From Sulfurospirillum diekertiae (GTDB taxonomy: Bacteria; Campylobacterota; Campylobacteria; Campylobacterales; Sulfurospirillaceae), in the NCBI RefSeq assembly GCF_002162315.1, contig NZ_CP021416.1:372001-436000 (forward strand): DNA of 64,000 nt. Direction: 5' to 3'. The notes beneath the pieces are model-generated. The model was given only the letters and a program-made list of their open reading frames with translations, was not told where the DNA came from and did no database searches. The position numbers were made by a program, and so were the translations under genes. Shown here piece after piece: positions 26,287 through 35,370 of this stretch (positions within the stretch are counted from its first letter, which is position 1; each line of letters opens with the position of its first letter).

Positions 26287-27417
26287 GTGAAGAAAATGTT
26301 TTCAAAGTTAACGGTTTCTTTGGCAGCCTGCTCAATGCTAGTCAGTGCGAGTGTCGCGGCAACGAATGTGATTAAGATTGGTGTGCAAGCGCCTATTACA
26401 GGGCAATATGCCAATGAAGGTCAAAGCATCGATAACGGAGTGAAGCTGATTGTGGATCAGTACAATGCCAAAGGCGGCGTTTTAGGCAAAAAAATCGAAG
26501 TTGTCACCTGCGATGACCAAGGTACAGCGCAACAAGCAGCGATTTGTGCGAAAAAACTGGTGAATGAAGGTGTGAAAGCCGTCATTGGTTCGTACACGTC
26601 AGGTGCAACTGAAGCAGCACAAACAACTTATAACAGAGCAGGGGTACTTCAAACCAGTGATGGTACAAGTGACTCGTTGATCGCACACAAATACTGGACA
26701 TTTTTCAGAAATTCATTCCCCAACAGTGCTGAAGCAGACTACACAGCCAAATATTTTGTCGATGGAAAACAGTACAAAAAAATCGTTATTCTCTCAGATT
26801 ACTCCAGCTACTCAACAGACTTAGCCGATGCGACGATCAAAGCACTCAAAGCTAAAAACGCTAACATTATTTATGAAGGCAAAATCAAATCAGGTTCTCA
26901 AAACTTCACAGCAACTTTGACAAAAATTAAAGCCATGGAACCTGATGTTATCTACTTTAGTGGCTACTACACCGATGGAGGACTTCTAAGGGCTCAACAA
27001 ATGCAGTTAGGCATTAAAGCGGACTTTGTTGGAGGCGACTCCAATGACAATCCTGATTATATGAAACTAGCAGGGGAGAGTGCTCAAGGCACACTTCTTA
27101 TCAACGTACCAACCCCAGATATTTTGCCATATGATATCGCTAAAACGTTTTTAACGGATTATAAAACAAAATTCAACGCGATGCCAGCATCTATTTGGTC
27201 ATTGATGAACGTAGATGGTCTTCGTGTTATTTTACATGTAATGGAACAAACCAAATCTGAAGATACCAAAGTGATCGCTGAAGAGATGCATAAACTCAAA
27301 GATTTTCCTGGTATTACAGGACCTGTGACCTTTAGAGAAGATGGTGAACGAACCGGTGGTGGCTATATGACGTATGAAGTTCAAGCCGATAAAAGCTACA
27401 AAATCGTTTATCAATAA
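26287..27417 (+). CDS. livJ: Branched-chain amino-acid ABC transporter substrate-binding protein
   Basis: Periplasmic type I binding protein (LivJ/LivK), about 376 residues. Signal peptide MKKMFSKLTVSLAACSMLV to SVAA; the mature part opens with IKIGVQAPITGQYANEGQS, the standard family start, followed by GVKAVIGSYTSGATEAA and VIYFSGYYTDGGLL. The GTG at 26287 is preferred, five bases after AAAGGAG; a GTG six bases earlier overlaps that site. First gene of a complete livJHMGF operon. It is separated from livH by a strong stem-loop that probably raises its mRNA level. A palindrome copy lies inside (27231). Confidence 0.94.
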   Translation: MKKMFSKLTVSLAACSMLVSASVAATNVIKIGVQAPITGQYANEGQSIDNGVKLIVDQYNAKGGVLGKKIEVVTCDDQGTAQQAAICAKKLVNEGVKAVIGSYTSGATEAAQTTYNRAGVLQTSDGTSDSLIAHKYWTFFRNSFPNSAEADYTAKYFVDGKQYKKIVILSDYSSYSTDLADATIKALKAKNANIIYEGKIKSGSQNFTATLTKIKAMEPDVIYFSGYYTDGGLLRAQQMQLGIKADFVGGDSNDNPDYMKLAGESAQGTLLINVPTPDILPYDIAKTFLTDYKTKFNAMPASIWSLMNVDGLRVILHVMEQTKSEDTKVIAEEMHKLKDFPGITGPVTFREDGERTGGGYMTYEVQADKSYKIVYQ

Positions 27418-27445
27418 GCATTTTACTGGTACACTTTCAGCGCAC

Positions 27446-27475
27446 ATTGCCAAAGAGGGATCTCTCTTTGGCAAT
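27446..27475 (+). promoter_or_regulatory. Intercistronic stem-loop between livJ and livH
   Basis: A perfect 12-bp stem (ATTGCCAAAGAG / CTCTTTGGCAAT) with a 6-base loop and no T-tract. Such hairpins typically protect the 3' end of the binding-protein mRNA after processing. Confidence 0.6.
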
Positions 27476-27501
27476 CTCACTCTATTAGAATAAGGTTCTC
27501 T

Positions 27502-28404
27502 ATGGATATTTTTTTACAACAAATGGTCAATGGCCTTACTATTGGAAGCCTTTATGCACTGGTTGCTTTAGGGTATACAATGGTGTATGGCGTTATGCGG
27601 CTTATCAATTTTGCGCATGGTGACCTCGTTGCTTTTTCTGCTTTTATAGGACTCAGCGTTTACACACAAATTTTTGGGGAGAGTGCAACCTCTTTGGGTG
27701 TGATTATTACAGTGTTCGCATTGACAGCTCTTAGTGTTGCTTTTGTGGGTGTACTTCTTGAGCGCCTAGCGTATAGACCTTTACGAACTGCACCACGTTT
27801 AAGTGCCGTGGTATCTGCTCTTGGAGCTGGTTTAGTGATTCAAAATTCAGTGATGATGGTTTGGGGACCCAATATGAAAATATTTCCCTCCAATCTCTTT
27901 CCTTCTACTATTTGGTCTGTGGGCGGTATTGTGATTACGTTTACACAGGTGATGATTTTAGGTGTTTCATCGGTCTTGATGGTAGGTCTCTATTTTTTCA
28001 TCCACCAGACTAAAATTGGCACAGCCATTCGAGCGGTGGCGATTGACCAAGATGCTGCAAAACTGATGGGCATTAATGTCAATCGTATTATTATGATTAT
28101 CTTCATTATTGGCTCCGCACTGGGTGCCGTTGCAGGGCTTTTTATAGGCTCTTATTACCGTGGAATCACCTTTGATATGGGGTGGATGTACGGGCTTAAT
28201 GCCTTTGTCGCCGCCATTATGGGAGGCATCGGCAATATTCCAGGTGCAATGCTTGGAGGGCTTCTTTTGGGACTTTTTAATGCAATGATCACAGGTTATA
28301 TTTCAACGCAATGGGCTGAAACCTTTACCTTTGTGCTTTTAATTGCGATTTTAGTTTTAAGACCAACAGGAATCCTTGGTGAAACAGTGGCGGAGAAAGT
28401 ATAA
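27502..28404 (+). CDS. livH: Branched-chain amino-acid ABC permease LivH
   Basis: A 300-residue inner-membrane permease with about eight helices. Family landmarks are NGLTIGSLYALVALGYTMVYGV, INFAHGD and AFVAAIMGGIGNIPGAMLGG. Forms the transmembrane dimer with LivM. The ATG follows AAGGTTCTCT, and the stop codon overlaps the livM ATG by one base (TAATG), so translation is coupled. Confidence 0.95.
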   Translation: MDIFLQQMVNGLTIGSLYALVALGYTMVYGVMRLINFAHGDLVAFSAFIGLSVYTQIFGESATSLGVIITVFALTALSVAFVGVLLERLAYRPLRTAPRLSAVVSALGAGLVIQNSVMMVWGPNMKIFPSNLFPSTIWSVGGIVITFTQVMILGVSSVLMVGLYFFIHQTKIGTAIRAVAIDQDAAKLMGINVNRIIMIIFIIGSALGAVAGLFIGSYYRGITFDMGWMYGLNAFVAAIMGGIGNIPGAMLGGLLLGLFNAMITGYISTQWAETFTFVLLIAILVLRPTGILGETVAEKV

Positions 28405-29351
28405 TGAATAAAAGTACACTTATAACCCTTTGTTTACTCGTTTTTATGGGATTTTTTCCTTTTTTTGTGGATTCAGCGTGGTTGGCGATTGGAACAACCT
28501 TTTTAGTTTTCTCTGTGGTGGCACTTTCTCAGGACATCATTTTAGGACGCGCAGGTGTTTTTCATATGGGACATGCAATGTTTTTTGGATTGGGTGCATA
28601 CACGACTGCTATTCTTAATGTGAATTTTGGACTTCCCATTCTTGCAACACTTTTGCCGGCGGTGTTGATTCCGATGTTTTTTGCCTTTTTGTTGGTTGCG
28701 CCTATTATTCATTTACGAGGGGATTATCTATTAGTTGCAACGATTGGCTTTAATATCATTTTTATTCAAGTCCTAGAAAACGATATCTTTGGTTTAACGG
28801 GTGGACCAAATGGGCTGTTTGGCATTGACGTGGTTAAATTCTTTGGCTATGAACTCTCTTCGCAAACCCATATGTATTATATGGCGTTTCTATTGTTAGG
28901 CATAACACTTTTGATTATTCGCAATCTTGATCGCAGTAAATTTGGACGTGCAATGTTTTATATTCATAAAGATGAAATTGCAGCGCAAAGTATGGGCATT
29001 AACATACGTTACTTTAAACTGTATGCCTTTATTTTAGGCGCAGGTATTGCAGGGGCTGCTGGAAGTATGTTTTCCATTCAGTATTCTGCCGTCAGTCCAG
29101 AGGCATTTAACGTGACACAGTCCATTATGTTCTTTACGATTGTTTTAGTGGGTGGTTCTGCTTCTTTGCCGGGTGTTTTAATTGGAACATTTATTATGTT
29201 TGTGCTTCCTGAAATGTTTAGAGAGTTTGAAACAGCGCGTTATTTGGTTTTTGGCATTGCAATGATATTGACGATGATTTTGAGACCGCGTGGTATTTGG
29301 CCTGTCAAATTTGGCAACATTCCAAGCTTCCTGAAAAAGGAGGTCAAATGA
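28404..29351 (+). CDS. livM: Branched-chain amino-acid ABC permease LivM
   Basis: A 315-residue permease with about ten helices. Typical LivM segments are LSQDIILGRAGVFHMGHAMFFGLGAYT, RGDYLLVATIGFNIIF and LTGGPNGLFGI. It overlaps livH by one base at its start and livG by four bases at its end. Partner of LivH in the membrane channel. Confidence 0.95.
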   Translation: MNKSTLITLCLLVFMGFFPFFVDSAWLAIGTTFLVFSVVALSQDIILGRAGVFHMGHAMFFGLGAYTTAILNVNFGLPILATLLPAVLIPMFFAFLLVAPIIHLRGDYLLVATIGFNIIFIQVLENDIFGLTGGPNGLFGIDVVKFFGYELSSQTHMYYMAFLLLGITLLIIRNLDRSKFGRAMFYIHKDEIAAQSMGINIRYFKLYAFILGAGIAGAAGSMFSIQYSAVSPEAFNVTQSIMFFTIVLVGGSASLPGVLIGTFIMFVLPEMFREFETARYLVFGIAMILTMILRPRGIWPVKFGNIPSFLKKEVK

Positions 29352-30130
29352 GCGAGTATATCTTAGAAATCAGCCACGTCAGCAAGTATTTTCAAGGGCT
29401 CATTGCCATTAATGATCTCTCTATGAAAGTAAAAAAAGGACAAATCTACGGCATCATAGGACCCAATGGTGCAGGTAAAACAACATTGTTTAACTGTATT
29501 ACAGGGATTTATCGACCTGAAATCGGAAAAATTCTTTGGAAAGGTCGCGACATTAAAGGTGCAAGTCCTGATAAAATTGCAGCATTTGGTATTCTTCGAA
29601 CTTTTCAGACTATTCGCCTTTTTTCAGAGATGAGTGTGGCAGAAAATATTATGTCAGGTCGCCATATTAAGTCTCAACAACGTTGGTACAATGGTGTTAT
29701 CCCAACACCTGCTTATTATAAGGACGAGCGAGCCAATTGGGAAAAAGTGGGGGAGCTGATGTCGTTTTTCAATCTTTCAGAGTATGCGACAACACCAGCA
29801 GGAGATCTCTCTTATGGAATTCAAAGGCGTATCGAGATGGCACGTGCACTTGCCGCTGAGCCAGAGCTTCTCATTTTGGATGAACCTGCAGCGGGTCTCA
29901 ATGAAAATGAGACATTGGAGCTGACACAAACCATTCGTAAGATTCAAGCGATGGGTGTTACGGTAATGATGATTGAGCACGATATGGATATGGTGATGAG
30001 TCTTTGCGAATATATTACGGTGATTAATTTTGGAGCGAAGATAAGCGAGGGTATTCCATCTTTCGTTCAAGATGATCCAGTAGTTGTTGAGGCGTATATT
30101 GGAAGTGACGAGGATGATGACGATGAGTGA
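29348..30130 (+). CDS. livG: Branched-chain amino-acid ABC ATPase LivG
   Basis: A 260-residue ATP-binding subunit. Walker A is GPNGAGKTT, the signature region is DLSYGIQRRIE, and Walker B is ELLILDEPAAGL. The ATG at 29348 overlaps the livM stop and follows AAAGGAGG. The long hydrophilic stretch after Walker A, including QRWYNGVIPTPAYYKDE, is normal for LivG. It ends in an Asp/Glu tail (GSDEDDDDE) and overlaps livF by eight bases. Confidence 0.95.
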   Translation: MSEYILEISHVSKYFQGLIAINDLSMKVKKGQIYGIIGPNGAGKTTLFNCITGIYRPEIGKILWKGRDIKGASPDKIAAFGILRTFQTIRLFSEMSVAENIMSGRHIKSQQRWYNGVIPTPAYYKDERANWEKVGELMSFFNLSEYATTPAGDLSYGIQRRIEMARALAAEPELLILDEPAAGLNENETLELTQTIRKIQAMGVTVMMIEHDMDMVMSLCEYITVINFGAKISEGIPSFVQDDPVVVEAYIGSDEDDDDE

Positions 30131-30848
30131 GAAATTACTGGATATCAAAAATTTACATGTAAACTATGGAGCCGTTGAAGCGATCAAAGGAATTGATTTA
30201 CATGTAAATAGAGGCGAAGTCGTTACCATCTTAGGTGCCAACGGTGCTGGCAAAACGACAACCCTCCAAACCATTAGTGGTCTTTTAAAATCTAATTCCG
30301 GAAGTATTGTATTTGATAATAAAGATATTACGCAAATACCTGCCCATGAAATTGTGAGCCTAGGCATGAGTCATGCTCCTGAAGGGCGCCGTGTTTTTGG
30401 AACACTTAGTGTTGAAGAAAATCTGATGATGGGTGCTTACAGCTTGAAAAAATACGATGCGCTGACACTCGATTGGATTTACGAAATATTACCTCGTTTG
30501 TATGAGCGTAAACAACAGCTAGCTGGTACACTTAGTGGTGGTGAACAGCAAATGTTAGCTATTGGGCGAGCCATCATGAGCAAACCAAAATTACTTATTT
30601 TGGATGAGCCAAGCCTTGGGCTTGCACCTGTTTTAGTCAAAGTGATTTTTAAGGCCATCAAAGAGATTAGCAAAAGTGGCGTTACGGTTCTTTTGGTTGA
30701 GCAAAACGCAAAAGCAGCCCTTAAACTAGCCAATCGAGGGTATGTTTTGGAACTTGGTAAAATTACGCACAGCGGCAGTAGTGAGGAGTTATTAACTTCT
30801 GAAGTCATACAAGAGGCATATTTAGGTAAGAAAAAAGAGGCTTTATAA
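30123..30848 (+). CDS. livF: Branched-chain amino-acid ABC ATPase LivF
   Basis: A 241-residue ATPase. Walker A is GANGAGKTT, the signature LSGGEQQ and Walker B KLLILDEPSLGL. Last gene of the operon. The ATG at 30123 lies inside the end of livG. Two TTTACATGTAAA palindromes fall 33 bases apart within its first 30 codons (30152 and 30197), both read LHVN: NLHVNYGAVEAIKG and DLHVNRGE. No loss of motif results, showing that the palindrome is accommodated in coding sequence. Confidence 0.95.
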   Translation: MSEKLLDIKNLHVNYGAVEAIKGIDLHVNRGEVVTILGANGAGKTTTLQTISGLLKSNSGSIVFDNKDITQIPAHEIVSLGMSHAPEGRRVFGTLSVEENLMMGAYSLKKYDALTLDWIYEILPRLYERKQQLAGTLSGGEQQMLAIGRAIMSKPKLLILDEPSLGLAPVLVKVIFKAIKEISKSGVTVLLVEQNAKAALKLANRGYVLELGKITHSGSSEELLTSEVIQEAYLGKKKEAL

Positions 30849-30854
30849 GAGCAG

Positions 30855-30886
30855 CTAGGGGCCTTTAATGCCCCTAGAATTATTTT
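30855..30886. terminator. Terminator after the liv operon
   Basis: 8-bp stem CTAGGGGC / GCCCCTAG with a 7-base loop, followed by AATTATTTT. It also serves the convergent small gene, whose stop lies at the right edge. Confidence 0.8.
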
Positions 30887-31122
30887 AGTTTTTCGATAAT
30901 CGTTTGATTAAGCTCAAGTTTTTCTTTATTCTTTGCTACACCTTCACTCGCTTTAGCGATTTTTTCACTATTTTTTGCGATATCTTGTTTGTTCTTATCG
31001 ATTTCATCACGATTAAGCTCAATAAGCCTTGTGAGTTCATCAACTTTTCGTTCATATTTATTGATAATATAATAGATCGCGTAAACAAGTACGCCAATGA
31101 CGATCCATTGTAAAATACCCAT
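30880..31122 (-). CDS. Small membrane-anchored coiled-coil protein
   Basis: An 80-residue protein with one N-terminal transmembrane helix (GILQWIVIGVLVYAIYYII). It is followed by a heptad-patterned, Lys/Glu/Asn-rich coiled coil in which a unit like IAKNSEKIAKASEGVAKNKEKL repeats. No family name. It could be a spacer or anchoring protein. It is the only small gene between the liv terminator and the YaaA-family gene. Confidence 0.7.
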   Translation of the reverse strand: MGILQWIVIGVLVYAIYYIINKYERKVDELTRLIELNRDEIDKNKQDIAKNSEKIAKASEGVAKNKEKLELNQTIIEKLK

Positions 31123-31173
31123 AAGCTTTTCCTTGATATAAATTTTGATAACATTGTACCTTTTTACAACAAA

Positions 31174-31917
31174 TCAATCAATAATATCAAAGATGTATTC
31201 GCGTTTCAATTTTTGTTCTTTGATTTCACGAATACGAAGTCCTTCAAAACTGATTTTTCCAAGATCTTTTTCATTAGAAGGGCGATGAATAGCCATTTCA
31301 CGTAAAACTTGCCCACGATAAGCTTTTGCAAAATGACTTACTACTTTATCATTTTTCAAAAATTTCATGGTGATAAAAGGTTGTTTCAGCGTATAGAATT
31401 TTTCATAATATCCTGCACGTAGGTCTAAAATAGTTTCATCACCAATCCACGCATCAATGGCATCACTAAAATACTCTTTATAGAAAATTTCGGTTTTAAA
31501 ACCATTCAGGCTTTCACCTTGTTTGAGTTTATATTCTGGAATCAGATCGCCGGCTAAAAGAGGGCCAAAAAGATTCGAAAAAATCATGACATGGTTTTCA
31601 ATATAAGTTTGTGCATTTTTATCTAATGTTGCAAATGAAAGATGATCGTAAGCAATACCACTGTATCGAAGAATAGCTTTACATGTAAATGAGTCAAAAA
31701 TATTTTTACTTGCTTGTACTAAATTTTTTTGAGTATCTTTAATACCAAAGAGATTTTGCAAGAGTGTGGTATCATATGTTTCTAAAAGTGCTTGATACTG
31801 CTTCAAAACCTGATAACGTTTTTCATATAAATAAGGAAAGACTAAACTCTCTTTTTTGAGCAAGCCGTGAGTGGTTAATGCGCTTTTTGTCTCGCTGGGT
31901 GAGAATAAAATTTTCAT
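31174..31917 (-). CDS. yaaA: YaaA/DUF328-family peroxide-stress protein
   Basis: A 247-residue cytosolic protein of the YaaA (UPF0246) family. Typical features are the N-terminal ILFSPSETKS, YSGIAYDHL, ILDLRAGYYEKFY, and the C-terminal KAYRGQVLREMAIHRPSNEKDLGKISFEGL. In E. coli, YaaA lowers free iron during peroxide stress and binds DNA. A TTTACATGTAAA copy lies inside, read FTCKAILRYSG. Monocistronic; it is divergent from the tRNA cluster across about 115 bases. Confidence 0.87.
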   Translation of the reverse strand: MKILFSPSETKSALTTHGLLKKESLVFPYLYEKRYQVLKQYQALLETYDTTLLQNLFGIKDTQKNLVQASKNIFDSFTCKAILRYSGIAYDHLSFATLDKNAQTYIENHVMIFSNLFGPLLAGDLIPEYKLKQGESLNGFKTEIFYKEYFSDAIDAWIGDETILDLRAGYYEKFYTLKQPFITMKFLKNDKVVSHFAKAYRGQVLREMAIHRPSNEKDLGKISFEGLRIREIKEQKLKREYIFDIID

Positions 31918-31985
31918 CGTATACCTTTAATAGCAAACATAAGAGACTATTTTAGCCAATATATAAGTAAAATATCTAAAAAGTA

Positions 31986-32014
31986 TTGACTTTGAAAATC
32001 TTTTGAGATATAAT
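31986..32014 (+). promoter_or_regulatory. Sigma70 promoter of the tRNA-tuf cluster
   Basis: TTGACT (31986-31991) and TATAAT (32009-32014), 17 bases apart, end 20 bases before the first tRNA. This is the best-matching promoter in the window and fits strong stable-RNA expression. Confidence 0.8.
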
Positions 32015-32034
32015 TTCACCTCACAATCAAGGGT

Positions 32035-32110
32035 GCTGGTGTAGCTCAGTTGGTAGAGCAACTGCCTTGTAAGCAGTAGGTCGGCGGTTCGATTCCGTTC
32101 ACCAGCTCCA
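32035..32110 (+). tRNA. tRNA-Thr (anticodon TGT)
   Basis: 76-nt cloverleaf with encoded CCA. Acceptor GCTGGTG/CACCAGC, anticodon stem ACTGC/GCAGT around CTTGTAA, T-arm GGTTCGATTCC. Confidence 0.95.
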
Positions 32111-32162
32111 TTTTTGTTTGTGAAAGACAGTGTTTGACCAGCAATAAATATGGTAAAAATAC

Positions 32163-32247
<85 letters not shown>

Positions 32248-32249
32248 TT

Positions 32250-32326
32250 GCGGGAGTAGCTCAGTTGGCTAGAGCATTAGCCTTCCAAGCTGGGGGTCGC
32301 GGGTTCGAGTCCCGTCTCCCGCTCCA
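32250..32326 (+). tRNA. tRNA-Gly (anticodon TCC)
   Basis: 77-nt cloverleaf with encoded CCA. Acceptor GCGGGAG/CTCCCGC, anticodon loop CTTCCAA. It begins two bases after tRNA-Tyr. Confidence 0.95.
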
Positions 32327-32472
32327 AGATTTTATAAGCAAACTGGGAGCTGTTGAATTTCTTCTGCTTTAGGGCACTACAGAACAAGTTCAGTAGTCTT
32401 TCCTTTCTTTCCTTAATAAAATCTAATCATTATTATTGTTGCGATACAATTCGGTCCACCCTTTTGTAGTCG

Positions 32473-32547
<75 letters not shown>

Positions 32548-32618
32548 TCACTCAAAAAGTTTTTAAAACTTTGAAAAATTGAAATGTACTAAAAATAAAA
32601 CTCATTACGGAGGAAAAA

Positions 32619-33818
32619 ATGGCAAAAGAAAAGTTCTCTAGAACAAAGCCACACGTTAACATTGGAACCATCGGTCACGTTGATCATGGTAAAACTACGC
32701 TTACAGCTGCTATCTCTGCAGTTCTAGCGACAAAAGGTCTTTGTGAATTTAAAGATTACGATGGTATTGATAACGCTCCTGAAGAGAGAGAGCGCGGTAT
32801 TACTATTGCAACTTCTCACATTGAATATGAAACAGAAAATCGTCACTACGCACACGTAGACTGCCCAGGTCACGCGGATTACGTTAAAAACATGATCACA
32901 GGTGCTGCTCAAATGGATGGTGCTATTCTTGTTGTTTCTGCAGCAGATGGTCCTATGCCTCAAACTCGTGAACACATCCTTCTTTCTCGCCAAGTCGGTG
33001 TTCCATACATCGTTGTTTTCATGAACAAAGCAGATATGGTTGATGATGAAGAACTTCTTGAACTTGTTGAAATGGAAATTAGAGAGCTTCTTAGTTCATA
33101 TGACTTCCCAGGTGATGATACTCCAATCGTTGCAGGTTCTGCACTTAAAGCACTTGAAGAAGCAAAAGCTGGTACTGTTGGCGCATGGGGTGAAAAAATT
33201 CTTGCTCTTATGGCTGCTGTTGATGCTTATATCCCAAATCCAATCCGTGAAACTGAAAAAGACTTCTTGATGCCAATCGAAGATGTATTTTCAATCTCAG
33301 GTCGTGGTACCGTTGTTACTGGTAAAATCGACAGAGGTGCTGTAAAAATTGGTGAAACAATTGAAATCGTTGGTATCAAAGATACAAAAACTACAACTGT
33401 AACTGGTGTTGAAATGTTCCGTAAAGAGATGGAACGTGGTGAAGCTGGCGATAACTGTGGTATCTTGCTACGTGGTATCAAAAAAGAAGAAGTTGAGCGT
33501 GGTATGGTTCTTTGTAAACCAAAATCAATCACTCCACACACTGATTTTGAAGCTGAAATCTATGTTCTTTCAAAAGAAGAGGGTGGTCGTCATACTCCAT
33601 TCTTTAACAACTATAGACCACAGTTTTACGTTCGTACAACAGACGTAACAGGTTCTATCACATTACCAGAAGGTACTGAGATGGTTATGCCTGGTGATAA
33701 CGTAAAAATCAAAGTTGCACTTATCGCACCTATCGCCCTTGAAGAGGGTACTCGTTTTGCAATCCGTGAGGGTGGTAGAACTGTTGGTGCGGGTGTTGTT
33801 GCTACAATCATCAAGTAA
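32619..33818 (+). CDS. tuf: Elongation factor Tu
   Basis: A 399-residue GTPase that delivers aminoacyl-tRNA to the ribosome. G-domain motifs are GHVDHGKTT (about 19-27), DCPGHADY and NKAD; switch I carries ERERGITI. Domains 2 and 3 are full length ([15 protein letters not shown]-terminus [14 protein letters not shown]). Strong ribosome site GGAGGAAAAA. Transcribed with the four upstream tRNAs, the arrangement seen in many Campylobacterota. Confidence 0.99.
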   Translation: MAKEKFSRTKPHVNIGTIGHVDHGKTTLTAAISAVLATKGLCEFKDYDGIDNAPEERERGITIATSHIEYETENRHYAHVDCPGHADYVKNMITGAAQMDGAILVVSAADGPMPQTREHILLSRQVGVPYIVVFMNKADMVDDEELLELVEMEIRELLSSYDFPGDDTPIVAGSALKALEEAKAGTVGAWGEKILALMAAVDAYIPNPIRETEKDFLMPIEDVFSISGRGTVVTGKIDRGAVKIGETIEIVGIKDTKTTTVTGVEMFRKEMERGEAGDNCGILLRGIKKEEVERGMVLCKPKSITPHTDFEAEIYVLSKEEGGRHTPFFNNYRPQFYVRTTDVTGSITLPEGTEMVMPGDNVKIKVALIAPIALEEGTRFAIREGGRTVGAGVVATIIK

Positions 33819-33824
33819 TTTTAG

Positions 33825-33848
33825 CATGTAAGGGGAAACCCTTACATG
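33825..33848. repeat. Hairpin with GAAA loop between tuf and rpmG, half made of the palindrome
   Basis: A 10-bp stem, CATGTAAGGG / CCCTTACATG, closed by a GAAA tetraloop. The right arm is part of a TTACATGTAA copy (33842-33851). There is no T-tract, so mRNA processing or partial termination is more likely than full termination. Confidence 0.65.
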
Positions 33849-33869
33849 TAATTAAGTCAAGGAAATCTA

Positions 33870-34028
33870 ATGACCGTTAAAATCGGACTAAAGTGTTCTG
33901 AATGTGGTGACATTAATTACACAACAACCAAAAACAGCAAGACAGTTACTGAAAAAGTTGAACTTAGCAAGTATTGTCCAAGACTGAAAAAACACACTGT
34001 TCACAAAGAAGTGAAATTAAAAAGTTAA
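33870..34028 (+). CDS. rpmG: 50S ribosomal protein L33
   Basis: A 52-residue protein, [20 protein letters not shown] through [18 protein letters not shown]. It keeps the zinc-binding CSEC pair and one Cys of the second pair (YCPRLKKH, where a four-Cys L33 would have CxxC), so zinc binding is probably incomplete. The ATG follows CAAGGAAATCTA. Placed between tuf and tRNA-Trp, as in related genomes. Confidence 0.95.
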   Translation: MTVKIGLKCSECGDINYTTTKNSKTVTEKVELSKYCPRLKKHTVHKEVKLKS

Positions 34029-34055
34029 GTCCCTTAAAAGACTTAACTTACATGC

Positions 34056-34131
34056 AGGGTAGTAGCTCCAACGGTAGAGCGTCGGTCTCCAAAACCGCAG
34101 GTTGTGGGTTCGAGTCCCTCCTACCCTGCCA
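34056..34131 (+). tRNA. tRNA-Trp (anticodon CCA)
   Basis: 76-nt cloverleaf with encoded CCA. Acceptor AGGGTAG/CTACCCT, anticodon loop CTCCAAA. It lies between rpmG and secE, its customary place. Confidence 0.95.
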
Positions 34132-34148
34132 CTAGTCGAGGTAATACA

Positions 34149-34328
34149 ATGGAAAAATTAAGAGCTTATTATCATCATTCTAAAGCTGAATTGTCAAAAG
34201 TTATATTTCCAACAAAAGAACAGATACGAAATGCTTTCATTTCTGTTTTCGTTGTTGTAACTGTAATTTCACTCTTCTTAGCGTTGATTGATGCTATTAT
34301 GTCTTTTTCTTTATCTTCTTTAATTTAA
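34149..34328 (+). CDS. secE: Preprotein translocase subunit SecE
   Basis: A 59-residue single-span SecE: amphipathic N-terminus (KLRAYYHHSKAELSKVIFPTKEQIRNAF) followed by one membrane helix (ISVFVVVTVISLFLALIDAIM). The short form is typical outside enterobacteria. The ATG at 34149 follows GAGGTAATACA. Upstream in-frame codons overlap tRNA-Trp and are not part of the gene. Confidence 0.93.
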   Translation: MEKLRAYYHHSKAELSKVIFPTKEQIRNAFISVFVVVTVISLFLALIDAIMSFSLSSLI

Positions 34329-34337
34329 GGAGAAAGA

Positions 34338-34868
34338 ATGGCACATAGATGGTATGCAATTCAAACCTATGCAGGTAGCGAGCAAGCAGTTAAGAAAGGG
34401 ATTATTACACTTGTTAACGATCATGGGATCGCTGATAAAGTAGAACAAATTCTTGTCCCAACTGAAGATGTAATAGAAGTTAAGAATGGTAAAAAAAAGA
34501 TTAGTGAGCGAAGTCTTTATCCTGGTTATGCATTTGCAAAACTGGATTTAGATACAGCACTCTGGCATCTTATCCAATCATTGCCAAAAGTCGGAAGGTT
34601 CATCGGTGAGGCAAAAAAACCTACACCTTTGAGTGAAAAAGATATTGCATTGATTTTGGAAAAAGCAGAGAAAAAAGGTGCGCCAAAACCAAAAATCTTC
34701 TTTGAAAATGGCGAGAGTGTTAGGATTACAGAAGGTCCTTTCGCAAACTTTACAGGTTCTGTAGAAGAGTATGATATGGTTCATGGCAAACTCACACTCA
34801 ATGTTTCAATCTTTGGTAGAAGCACTCCAGTTGAGATTCTCTATTCTCAAGTTGAAAAAATAGTCTAA
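34338..34868 (+). CDS. nusG: Transcription termination/antitermination factor NusG
   Basis: A 176-residue protein: NGN domain ([21 protein letters not shown]..., [11 protein letters not shown]) and C-terminal KOW domain ([21 protein letters not shown]). Couples RNA polymerase to Rho or ribosomes. An A8 run in the codons for GKKKI is intact, which matters when judging the homopolymer frameshifts elsewhere in the window. The ATG follows AAGGAGAAAGA. Confidence 0.97.
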   Translation: MAHRWYAIQTYAGSEQAVKKGIITLVNDHGIADKVEQILVPTEDVIEVKNGKKKISERSLYPGYAFAKLDLDTALWHLIQSLPKVGRFIGEAKKPTPLSEKDIALILEKAEKKGAPKPKIFFENGESVRITEGPFANFTGSVEEYDMVHGKLTLNVSIFGRSTPVEILYSQVEKIV

Positions 34869-34884
34869 GCTTAAAGGAAAAGAA

Positions 34885-35310
34885 ATGGCAAAAAAGGTCA
34901 TTGGCGAAATTAAATTGCAAATTGAAGCTGCTAAAGCAAACCCTTCACCTCCAGTAGGACCAGCTCTTGGTCAACGTGGTGTGAATATTATGGAATTTTG
35001 TAAAGCATTTAATGAAAGAACAAAAGAGTTGGCAGGTTTTAGAATTCCTGTTGTTATCACTGTTTATGCTGATAAAAGTTTTACATTTATCACCAAACAA
35101 CCACCTGCAACTGATCTTATCAAAAAAGCAGTTGGTCTTAAAAGTGGTTCAAGCAACCCTTTGAAAAATAAAGTTGGTACCCTTAGCAAAGCTCAAATTC
35201 TTGAGATTGTTGAGAAAAAAATTGCTGATCTTAATACAACGGATCGTGAAGCAGCTGTGAAAATTATTTCAGGTTCTGCTAGAAGTATCGGTATTAACGT
35301 CGTCGATTAA
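34885..35310 (+). CDS. rplK: 50S ribosomal protein L11
   Basis: A 141-residue L11, usual length. NTD with the proline-rich [20 protein letters not shown], and the rRNA-binding CTD ending [10 protein letters not shown]. Ribosome site AAAGGAAAAGAA. Part of the nusG-rplK-rplA run. Confidence 0.98.
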   Translation: MAKKVIGEIKLQIEAAKANPSPPVGPALGQRGVNIMEFCKAFNERTKELAGFRIPVVITVYADKSFTFITKQPPATDLIKKAVGLKSGSSNPLKNKVGTLSKAQILEIVEKKIADLNTTDREAAVKIISGSARSIGINVVD

Positions 35311-35370
35311 TCCTTACCCCTTTACCGTCAGGGTCATAAAGGCGGAAGCAAAATTATGCGGAGATAAAGA

